15,479 bases of DNA from assembly GCA_902796705.1 (NCBI GenBank), contig CADBQF010000413.1:1-15479 (forward strand), in the 5' to 3' direction. The DNA is from Ruminococcus flavefaciens (lineage in GTDB: Bacteria > Bacillota > Clostridia > Oscillospirales > Ruminococcaceae). The position numbers and the translations under genes are program-made. Each line of letters begins with the position of its first letter. Positions within the stretch are counted from its first letter, which is position 1. Shown one piece after another: positions 10,201 to 14,625 of the stretch. The notes under the pieces were generated by a model, which was given only the letters and a program-made list of their open reading frames with translations, did not search any database and had not been told where the DNA came from.

Positions 10201-10543
10201 TTGCAATTTGCTTTTTATTCATAAGATCTTCTGTCAGTGCTGTGATGATCTGCTCTGAATCGTTGGGTTTGGTTGTTTTTGTATTCATAACAGATAATAA
10301 TTTCTGCTGACGTTTAAGTATTTGTCTGATACGATCACTTATTGTTTCATCATCAAAAATAAGAAGTTCATTTGTATATGCACTGTCCAGCAGAAATATC
10401 CTCTCCTGAACATCCTCGAATTTTACTGAAATATAGTATTTCCCGCAGCTATTAAGGACCAGATCTGTAACAACTCCGATCCCATAAGCAGGACAGTTGA
10501 CCTGACTTCCAACGATCATTTTTATATTCTCGGAATTTGTCAT
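7250..10543 (-). CDS. Large protein of unknown family, first operon gene
   Basis: I do not recognise this 1097-aa protein. Residues ~8-65 (VGSQVNCPAYGIGVVTDL..., then YYISVKFED) resemble the small SH3/Tudor-like barrels of CarD or the UvrD C-terminus ('H/P-x-F/Y-G-x-G-x-V'). Residues ~70-330 look mainly helical, and from ~340 to the end the chain is beta-rich. Two tandem segments, ~815-900 and ~910-990, align with each other: IFEFNFTGTSSIKA and TFKLNFEGASAVRA, each followed by a SGDVI. These suggest repeated Ig-like beta-sandwiches. There is no signal peptide or membrane helix, and no nuclease or ATPase motif. It precedes a DruE-like helicase, as DruH does in Druantia type III, so it may be a DruH analogue that binds target or assembles the complex (inference). 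The ATG at 10543 is preferred over GTG at 10549 because AGGGG (10555-10551) lies 7 nt before the ATG. Confidence 0.85.
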   Translation of the reverse strand: MTNSENIKMIVGSQVNCPAYGIGVVTDLVLNSCGKYYISVKFEDVQERIFLLDSAYTNELLIFDDETISDRIRQILKRQQKLLSVMNTKTTKPNDSEQIITALTEDLMNKKQIATELISLYDDRNFEIELCSKAFCYLEYLINKNNITDRQKSVIAAAMAYIALKDYDGDLHTYIDRKYREYMPYESYCSKSVLQSAVYSAIGDLRKDTGYFDERSYIAVPLVMCCVPHYRVKDLFKLSYDIYKKKLLYDEDITDDQIIDKVAESFIALRRKELISNSDTIKGTSYLMSKFTQSCIYSGYGLDSLSVIVAHCIRLIISHLSLPEDSFAVEPYYSEGYTFWTESFDADKKERVHYESSRADSRPVLKLSDNTVHLITGKHSLDDCYDPNDVHIIVYNGDSVIADKLIDDPNAITYNDDNYAMSCYIIARQAIAVASSPLDKLGYQIVSGDTVIYDSKRRLYRTDLFFDGRGNEIKPGSNYSGEAFVITKRSHRNEYGDNINEIMTKNDYVISSVELNDRDVFYFDNESYIFFKVAASKMIGYSSPWSSFISIENKIYSVYSDVKILFPASCGKNDIAVMIDGQKVVSDPDTGISFSISLYSKEYGDKLVYTMQISGLEAGYHNLCLYNSKSGKLISGADMSFIVDPALKKTYIEKDDDSVTFVLSSSFAETQQLRFEYGTPRKQLHAFVKNLGHGSLVIYPTNISYSATGEKWYDIDKPIPFYEIPESVKYLHICGPYNMRAYCSQPEAAVKKQYLNLDKEDGCNTLYRLYLSYLRQVTGKRNDKVYFEFGNRSKYAIFSYIPYVKVDKSRFYYDEKRKKHIFEFNFTGTSSIKAVFTVKGSGELVTERVISSGDVIALSPDDLPSKTGALIITLYMKKMNTLFEQYQDEPFYYFPAYHLRKAFVRLDPFPPDIRVNDKNITFKLNFEGASAVRAEIRSAGFSDSLFSAEAHSGDVISFDISHYAVTSYTLLLYSANSEDTGYSDEPFFESKPLSPLLWKRSAITSFIFDDGSSKNTNFRIYFKKIKLIGKKHYLIADLSDKANRPVKDDLVLSIIKNDPRSYELTIYCQRDGKLKRLRHKNGKIIASIIINKMEESN
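7261..7265 (-). promoter_or_regulatory. Ribosome binding site that sets a TTG start
   Basis: On the minus strand, GGAGG (7265-7261) lies 7 nt before TTG (7253-7251). That TTG shares bases with the TGA stop of the upstream 1097-aa gene, giving TTGA. The first ATG or GTG further in frame has no comparable site, so the TTG is the chosen start. The overlap points to coupled translation of the first two operon proteins at matched levels. Confidence 0.85.
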
Positions 10544-10614
10544 AATCACACCCCTATTGCTGATATCATTCTTATTTAATTAATACGACCGGATAACATC
10601 AATCATCGTTTATA

Positions 10615-10643
10615 ATTATAACACAAATCTTCATCTTTTTCAA
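10615..10643 (-). promoter_or_regulatory. Sigma-A promoter of the three-gene operon
   Basis: On the minus strand, TTGAAA (10643-10638) is separated by exactly 17 nt from TATAAT (10620-10615). Transcription would begin about 65 nt before the ATG of the 1097-aa gene. No operator-like palindrome overlaps it, so expression could be constitutive. No other clear promoter lies inside the operon. Confidence 0.8.
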
Positions 10644-10741
10644 CAGTTTTCGTAAAAGTTATACATTTTCTGTGTTGATATAAAAGAGCGTTCAAAAAGC
10701 AAACTGTTTTTATGGCATAGATGCAATTACATATAAAATTC

Positions 10742-10812
10742 TAAGAACCTGTCCACATAGGGTGAATGTACGGATTTTCAGGCATACATGAATCCCTATG
10801 TGGACAGGTTCT
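10742..10812. mobile_element. MITE-like miniature element with 19-bp inverted ends
   Basis: AGAACCTGTCCACATAGGG (10744-10762) and its exact reverse complement (10794-10812) enclose 31 nt with no coding capacity. The ends also match the repeat at 235-254. Short non-coding length and perfect terminal inverted repeats are typical of a miniature inverted-repeat element mobilised by a transposase elsewhere. A TA or AA next to each end could be a 2-bp target duplication, but this is too short to be firm. Confidence 0.6.
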
Positions 10813-10960
10813 AAAACAAATACCCATATCAGAGGGCGATGCTTTTGAAGTTTGCTGTATCTTTATTTGGGGAAAACTTTTTCAAAATGGTTTTCCTCAA
10901 TAAAAGCCACAACAGCCTTCAAAAGCATCGTTCTCAGATATGGGTGAATGCTTGTTTTAG
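10811..10960. repeat. Long palindrome overlapping the radA 3' end
   Basis: A 150-nt imperfect palindrome. The left arm reads CTAAAACAA, ACCCATATC, GCGATGCTTTTGAAG, then TTTATTTGGGGAAAAC; the right arm carries their reverse complements. The right arm includes the last eight codons and the stop codon of radA (10960-10934). The central GGGGAAAAC / GTTTTCCTC belongs to the family seen at 89-120 and 13511-13632, but the outer arms are specific to this site. In RNA it would form a very stable hairpin and could end or protect the radA transcript. Confidence 0.8.
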
Positions 10961-12298
10961 CGTTGAGACGGGGATTATTTCTATCTGGTGGTCTTTGATA
11001 TCGATAGAAGAAGCTGACTGTTTCGGGATAAGGCATTTTGTGAAGCCCATGCGTTCGGCTTCTCTTATCCTGTGGGAGATATGTGAAACGGAGCGTATCT
11101 CACCGCCGAGTCCTATCTCACCGAAAGCGACGAGCTGTTCGTCTATCTGCTTGTCCATTATACCGGAATAGAGTGCCATTGCCACGGGCAGATCGGCTGC
11201 CGGTTCGTCGAGTCTGAATCCGCCGACGATGTTGAGATACACGTCAAGGCTTCCCATGAAGATGCCAAGACGCTTTTCGAGGACAGCGATAATTATGCTC
11301 AGTCTGTTGAAATCAAAGCCGGTCGCCATACGTCTGGGAGCGGCATAGCTCGTCTTTGCGGCGAGTGCCTGAACTTCTGCGAGGACAGGGCGGCTTCCCT
11401 CCATTACGCACGCCACACACGTACCGGAAACGTTATGCGGTCTGCCGGCGAGGAGCATCTGCGAGGGATTTTCGACTTCACGGAGGCCCTTATCGGCCAT
11501 TTCAAAAACGCCTATCTCATTCGTCGAGCCGAAACGGTTCTTGACGGCACGCAGAAGCCGGTAGCTCTGATGACGCTCTCCCTCGAAATACAGAACGGCA
11601 TCAACTATATGCTCCATTACCTTAGGGCCTGCAATAGCACCGTCCTTGTTGACGTGGCCGACGATGATGAGCGGTATCTCCAGTGATTTTGCCGTGTGCA
11701 TGAAGAGATTCGTACATTCACGCACCTGTGTGATGCTTCCGGGGCTGGAAGTTATGCGTCCTATGCTCATAGTCTGGATAGAATCGATTATAGCGATATC
11801 AGGCGAGCTGGAAGATATGGTCTCTGCGGCGGCTTCGGCATCTGTAGCGGTCAGGATATAGAGATTCTCCGTATCGACACCAAGACGGTCGGCACGGAGT
11901 TTTATCTGTCTTGCCGATTCCTCTCCGGAGATATAGAGTACAGAATGATCTTCACCGAGGAACTGGCATATCTGGAGGAGTATCGTACTTTTTCCTATAC
12001 CCGGCTCACCGCCGAGGAGGACGAGCGAACCCTTTACGAGTCCGCCGCCGAGGACACGGTCAAGTTCTCCGAGACCGGTCTTGTATCTGACATCTGAACC
12101 TGCACCGATGTTTTCGAGTTCAAGTATCTGGTCAGAGAGATCGACGGCTGCATACGATGAGCGTGAAAGAGCCGCCGGTTTATCTGCGAGTTCTTCTTCA
12201 AGGCTGTTCCACGCACCGCACGAGGGGCATTTTCCGTTCCATTTTGAAGTCTCGTATCCGCACTGATTGCAGGTATAGATATATTTTGACTTAGCCAT
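10934..12298 (-). CDS. radA: DNA repair protein RadA (Sms)
   Basis: RadA is a hexameric RecA-like ATPase that drives branch migration during homologous recombination and repair. The 454-aa length is normal for the family. All landmarks are present: an N-terminal C4 zinc finger (C10, C13, C24, C27 in CNQCGYETSKWNGKCPSC), Walker A GEPGIGKST (97-105), Walker B IAIIDSIQT (168-176), the RadA-specific KNRFG motif (253-257), and a C-terminal Lon-protease-like domain with MGSLDVYLNIVGG and GEIGLGGEIRSV. The ATG lies 3 nt after the stop codon of the lipoprotein gene, with no clear Shine-Dalgarno, so it is probably translated by coupling on the same mRNA. Base composition is clearly GC-richer than the cassette on its left. 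The end of the gene is embedded in a long palindrome. Confidence 0.97.
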   Translation of the reverse strand: MAKSKYIYTCNQCGYETSKWNGKCPSCGAWNSLEEELADKPAALSRSSYAAVDLSDQILELENIGAGSDVRYKTGLGELDRVLGGGLVKGSLVLLGGEPGIGKSTILLQICQFLGEDHSVLYISGEESARQIKLRADRLGVDTENLYILTATDAEAAAETISSSSPDIAIIDSIQTMSIGRITSSPGSITQVRECTNLFMHTAKSLEIPLIIVGHVNKDGAIAGPKVMEHIVDAVLYFEGERHQSYRLLRAVKNRFGSTNEIGVFEMADKGLREVENPSQMLLAGRPHNVSGTCVACVMEGSRPVLAEVQALAAKTSYAAPRRMATGFDFNRLSIIIAVLEKRLGIFMGSLDVYLNIVGGFRLDEPAADLPVAMALYSGIMDKQIDEQLVAFGEIGLGGEIRSVSHISHRIREAERMGFTKCLIPKQSASSIDIKDHQIEIIPVSTLKQAFTHI

Positions 12299-12301
12299 AT
12301 A

Positions 12302-13390
12302 TCATCTGAAAGCTGCTGTCATGGAATCGCTGTTGAGGGGGAATTTTCTTCCGCACTCCATAGTATTTCCCGAAGCTGTGAAGTTATTGAGATCGGCACC
12401 GGTCAGCGTCCAGCAGGAATTCTTGTTGGGTGAATCGGTAGCATAGAAGACCATTTTCTCAAAGTCGAAGCTGAGTCTTCCGCCGTAGCCGAAACTTCCC
12501 TCAAGCTCGGAGAGGTTCTTGTTCTGGATATAGTATATCTTGCAGAGGTCGCCTGCCTGAGTTCCCTGTGAGACGATAAGTTCCGGGACTTCATCGCCGT
12601 TGAGGTCGCAGAGTTCAAAAGCTGCGTCGCTGCCTGTCTGGGCGGCTTCGTTCATGCTCTTGCCGAGCTGTTCCTTGAAGAGCGATTTTTCGCCGGGAGT
12701 GAGGACTGCACCCCAGCTCTCAGAGCAGTGGATAGCATACGAAAGTGCGATATCCCCGAATGAATACTTTCTTCCGATAGAAGTGCCTTTTTCGTCCCTG
12801 TACGGCTGCATCGCCTCATCGAATTCCGGGAGGGTGACGCTCTCGCCGTTTATCTCGTGTATGATAGTAGCACCCGAAGCAGCAGAACCGGTATTGTCGC
12901 TGTATGTCAGCACAGGAGCAAGCTCTCCGTTGTTTATGCCGAGATATTTTCCGATGACGAAGCCGTTTCCGTTGTATTCGTCGTTTATAAGGCTGAGTCC
13001 GGGGAGAAAAGTCAGCGTGCCGTATCCGCCTATCTCGCCAAGCTCAACGAGCTGACCGCCTGAGACAGTATATATCTCACACGTAGTCGTTCTCTGTGTA
13101 TCGGGCGAGATGATGAGTTCCGGAGTACCGTCATTGTTCAGGTCTCTAAGGTCGAACATCGATGCACCTATGCCGTTCTGTGAAACAGCATGGTATTTAT
13201 CTGAATCCCTGAAAAAGTTTAATTTTTCCTCATATTTTGACTGCCAGTCGAAGACGATGCCTCTTGGGGAGATATTCTTTATGTCGCCCGAACCTCCGGC
13301 ACTTGTGATCTCTTTTTTTCCGCTGCACGATACGGCTGTGAAGAGCATAGCGGCAGCAGCACCGACAGCTATATATTTACCTTTCTTCAC
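12302..13390 (-). CDS. Predicted lipoprotein with FG-GAP/VCBS-like repeats
   Basis: The 362-aa product starts at GTG 13390, chosen because AGGAGG (13403-13398) lies 7 nt upstream. It has a basic N-terminus (MKKGKY), a hydrophobic stretch rich in alanine, and a cysteine at 22 in AVSC, a weak but acceptable lipobox. So it is probably exported and lipid-anchored on the outer face of the membrane. Two internal repeats are visible: DLNNDGTPELIIS near 83-95, followed by CEIYTVSGGQLVELGEIGGYG, and DLNGDEVPELIVS near 262-274, followed by CKIYYIQNKNLSELEGSFGYG. The D-x-N-x-D-G pattern resembles calcium-binding FG-GAP/VCBS blades. Such proteins are frequent in ruminococci but mostly uncharacterised; the function is unknown. 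It is co-transcribed with radA. Confidence 0.85.
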   Translation of the reverse strand: MKKGKYIAVGAAAAMLFTAVSCSGKKEITSAGGSGDIKNISPRGIVFDWQSKYEEKLNFFRDSDKYHAVSQNGIGASMFDLRDLNNDGTPELIISPDTQRTTTCEIYTVSGGQLVELGEIGGYGTLTFLPGLSLINDEYNGNGFVIGKYLGINNGELAPVLTYSDNTGSAASGATIIHEINGESVTLPEFDEAMQPYRDEKGTSIGRKYSFGDIALSYAIHCSESWGAVLTPGEKSLFKEQLGKSMNEAAQTGSDAAFELCDLNGDEVPELIVSQGTQAGDLCKIYYIQNKNLSELEGSFGYGGRLSFDFEKMVFYATDSPNKNSCWTLTGADLNNFTASGNTMECGRKFPLNSDSMTAAFR

Positions 13391-13424
13391 GTTAGTTCCT
13401 CCTGATCTTAGTATATACATATAT

Positions 13425-13453
13425 ATTTTATCATGTTTGTCGATATATGTCAA
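13425..13453 (-). promoter_or_regulatory. Consensus promoter for the lipoprotein-radA operon
   Basis: On the minus strand, a perfect TTGACA (13453-13448) and TAAAAT (13430-13425) are separated by 17 nt. The expected mRNA start is about 30 nt before the GTG. The TTG that could extend the reading frame upstream (13453-13451) is part of the -35 box, which supports the internal GTG start. Confidence 0.85.
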
Positions 13454-13510
13454 TTGAACTAAAATACCAAAATACCTGATTCTTCATTCTTTTTTATATA
13501 TCAATCCCCC

Positions 13511-13632
13511 AACAGCATAGACTCGCTGCTTATAAAGAAGTTTATACCTTTTAGTGGGGGAAACCTTTCTGAGGAAAGGTTTTCCCCAATAAAAGACGCA
13601 AACTTCTTTATGAGTACCGGGCTTAAACTGTT
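13511..13632. repeat. Long palindrome of the dispersed family
   Basis: A 122-nt palindrome between two divergent promoters. The centre is near perfect: CCTTTC-TGAG-GAAAGG, flanked by GGGGGAAA / TTTTCCCC. Beyond this, TAAAAGG / AATAAAAGACG diverge, and the outer arms TAAAGAAGTTT / AAACTTCTTTA pair again. The match fades outward to AACAG / CTGTT. The core agrees with the copy at 10811-10960, including the GAAGTTTGC next to it. No gene overlaps it. Confidence 0.8.
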
Positions 13633-13710
13633 ACGTATACTGATGTATGGTTATTATTCACAAATCCGTCGGAGAAAAACAGGCAAAATGCAAAAAATTT
13701 TTCTCTGTGC

Positions 13711-13739
13711 TTGAATTGTTCACAAGTATATAGTATAAT
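13711..13739 (+). promoter_or_regulatory. Promoter of ireB
   Basis: TTGAAT (13711-13716) and TATAAT (13734-13739) are separated by 17 nt. The predicted start near 13746 leaves a leader of about 65 nt before the ireB ATG. Confidence 0.75.
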
Positions 13740-13810
13740 TATTATAAGCTTCTTGTTTGATACAATTTAAGTTTCACCTGAAGTATTTTACCGTCAGGAG
13801 GCTGATCGAT

Positions 13811-14056
13811 ATGAATGACAAAACTATGACATTTTCCATGAACGAAGATAAGGAAGCAGAACTGAGAAAAAATCTGACGATAATCTATGATGCTCTTATA
13901 CAGAAGGGTTATAATCCGATAAATCAGATCGTTGGATATATACTCTCGGAAGATCCGACATACATAACCACTTTCAACAATGCAAGGAGCCTCATACGCC
14001 ACATCGACCGTGATGAGCTTCTCCAGGTACTTGTAAAGTCTTATCTCAATTCATGA
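13811..14056 (+). CDS. ireB: IreB-family regulatory phosphoprotein (UPF0297)
   Basis: The 81-aa protein has the family signature GYNPINQIVGYILSEDPTYI and then NNARSLIRHIDRDELLQVLVKSYL, close to the full family length. In Enterococcus faecalis, IreB is a small cytoplasmic substrate of the PASTA kinase IreK; it is phosphorylated on N-terminal threonines and dampens peptidoglycan synthesis and cephalosporin resistance. Thr5 and Thr7 here (NDKTMTF) are candidate sites. The ATG is set by AGGAGG (13796-13801), 9 nt upstream; a longer frame back to TTG 13757 has no such site. In many Firmicutes this gene sits with ruvX and a DUF1292 gene. Here it stands alone, with its own promoter and a terminator about 60 nt after the stop codon. 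Confidence 0.95.
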   Translation: MNDKTMTFSMNEDKEAELRKNLTIIYDALIQKGYNPINQIVGYILSEDPTYITTFNNARSLIRHIDRDELLQVLVKSYLNS

Positions 14057-14114
14057 TCTGACTATGATAGATAGAAGCTGCCGCACAAGGCAGATATCCG
14101 TCAAAGGCAAAAGC

Positions 14115-14146
14115 AAAGCACTGCGTTCATGCAGTGCTTTTTTATT
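14115..14146. terminator. Terminator shared by ireB and the opposing small ORFs
   Basis: AAAGCACTGC (14115-14124) pairs perfectly with GCAGTGCTTT (14131-14140) around a 6-nt loop, and TTT with an AT-rich run follows. It clearly ends the ireB transcript. The minus strand also has T-rich sequence beyond it (TTTGCTTTTG), so it may also stop transcripts of the small ORFs, whose stop codon touches it. Confidence 0.88.
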
Positions 14147-14328
14147 TAACTGAATATTATGTCCAGTATGATCTCGATGATATCGCCCATAAGATCGGCA
14201 ACATCATAACTTGTCTTGTGTTTTTTGCCTTTTTTGTCCTTAGTTTTTATTTTTTCACGCCGTCTGGCGAAAAATCCTTTTTTCTCCGGAACATCTCCGG
14301 CAATAAGTTCTTTCTTTTCTGATCTCAT
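14146..14328 (-). CDS. Small lysine-rich protein with hydrophobic C-terminus
   Basis: The 60-aa product begins MRSEKKELIAG, has a dense basic middle (ARRREKIKTKDKKGKKHK), and ends in LMGDIIEIILDIIFS, a short amphipathic or membrane-seeking helix. The ATG at 14328 has GAGG 8 nt upstream (14340-14337). I do not recognise the family. Its last 15 residues align with the end of the 23-aa product encoded just upstream (8 of 15 identical, including G-D-I and L-D-I), so the two are related peptides. The ORF ends at the ireB terminator. The basic patch and hydrophobic tail suggest membrane surface binding; roles such as a toxin or a stress peptide are guesses. An overlapping plus-strand frame has no ribosome site. 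Confidence 0.6.
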   Translation of the reverse strand: MRSEKKELIAGDVPEKKGFFARRREKIKTKDKKGKKHKTSYDVADLMGDIIEIILDIIFS

Positions 14329-14350
14329 ATAAATCACCTCTTACGTCATA

Positions 14351-14422
14351 TCAGCCAAAGAAGATATCAAGCAATAAAAATACGATATCTCCTATCAGGC
14401 CGTGTCTTCTTCTGCGTCTCAT
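14351..14422 (-). CDS. 23-aa Arg-rich, hydrophobic-tailed peptide
   Basis: A tiny ORF, MRRRRRHGLIGDIVFLLLDI then FFG, is preceded by AGGAGG (14436-14431) at an ideal 8 nt. That is among the best Shine-Dalgarno sequences in the window, which argues for real translation. Five arginines are followed by a run of about 15 hydrophobic residues broken by two aspartates. The tail repeats the end of the 60-aa protein encoded 22 nt downstream on the same strand (G-D-I-x-x-x-x-L-D-I-x-F). The pair probably shares one mRNA starting near the palindrome at 14446-14470. The function is unknown; small basic-hydrophobic peptides of this type can be membrane-active. Confidence 0.55.
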   Translation of the reverse strand: MRRRRRHGLIGDIVFLLLDIFFG

Positions 14423-14445
14423 AAGCGTCACCTCCTGCGTTTTAA

Positions 14446-14470
14446 ATATCATATACTATTTATATGATAT
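14446..14470. promoter_or_regulatory. Perfect AT-rich palindrome, candidate operator
   Basis: ATATCATATA and TATATGATAT are exact 10-bp inverted repeats around CTATT. It lies 10 nt upstream of the Shine-Dalgarno of the 23-aa ORF, where a promoter or operator is expected, and also upstream of pdaA on the other strand. It could bind a dimeric regulator or form an mRNA hairpin. A TATGAT inside it could serve as a -10 box for the minus strand, but no good -35 is visible. Confidence 0.5.
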
Positions 14471-14485
14471 CTTTATGGTGAATTT

Positions 14486-14515
14486 TTTACATTTCCATAT
14501 AGATTTTATTACAAT
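14486..14515 (+). promoter_or_regulatory. Possible promoter for the pdaA-like gene
   Basis: TTTACA (14486-14491) and TACAAT (14510-14515) are separated by 18 nt. The match is moderate in an AT-rich stretch. It would give a leader of about 105 nt that contains the two stem-loops at 14538-14592. Confidence 0.35.
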
Positions 14516-14537
14516 AAAGATACAGATAATTCTTCGT

Positions 14538-14592
14538 TTATCCGTCATATTATGCGGGATAATAACATTGAACGCCAGAAAAAATGACGTTC
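14538..14592 (+). other. Two short stem-loops in the pdaA leader
   Basis: TTATCCG (14538-14544) pairs with CGGGATAA (14555-14562) with one bulge. GAACGCCA (14570-14577) pairs with TGACGTTC (14585-14592) with one mismatch. No T-run follows either, so they are not terminators. They might stabilise the leader or affect translation. I see no match to a known riboswitch. Confidence 0.35.
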
Positions 14593-14625
14593 GGTGAATA
14601 ATTCTGAAAAAAGGAAATCTGATAT

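Larger units (their letters stand above)
235..10812. mobile_element. Accessory cassette bounded by inverted repeats (inferred)
   Basis: Perfect 20-bp inverted repeats flank a single operon, and no transposase or integrase lies between them. The inside is visibly AT-richer than the flanks: one 60-nt line in the 1097-aa gene (9001-9060) has 19 G+C, against 31 in a line of radA (11221-11280). Genes outside are housekeeping types (rubredoxin, radA). This fits a defence module moved as a composite or MITE-bounded unit, or inserted by recombination between repeats. No clear target-site duplication is visible, so the limits are inferred. Confidence 0.45.

Noticed and set aside
10547..10549. GTG start two codons upstream of the chosen ATG of the 1097-aa gene
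   Set aside because: AGGGG would lie only 1 nt from this GTG but is at an ideal 7 nt from the ATG at 10543.
10839..11171. Plus-strand 110-codon frame across the palindrome and the radA end
   Set aside because: It is antisense to radA and runs through a hairpin; its product shows no recognisable features.
13391..13453. N-terminal extension of the lipoprotein from TTG 13453
   Set aside because: That TTG is part of the TTGACA -35 box, and a strong AGGAGG serves the GTG at 13390, which directly begins a signal peptide.
13757..13810. N-terminal extension of ireB from TTG 13757
   Set aside because: The ribosome site AGGAGG at 13796-13801 serves the ATG at 13811, and the shorter protein matches the family length.
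14134..14322. Plus-strand 62-codon frame opposite the lysine-rich small protein
   Set aside because: It begins inside the ireB terminator, has no ribosome site, and lies opposite a better-supported minus-strand ORF.
14538..14560. Possible forespore (sigma F/G) promoter with CATATTA ahead of pdaA
   Set aside because: The -10-like CATATTA has no convincing -35 partner at the right distance, and the bases are better explained by a stem-loop.
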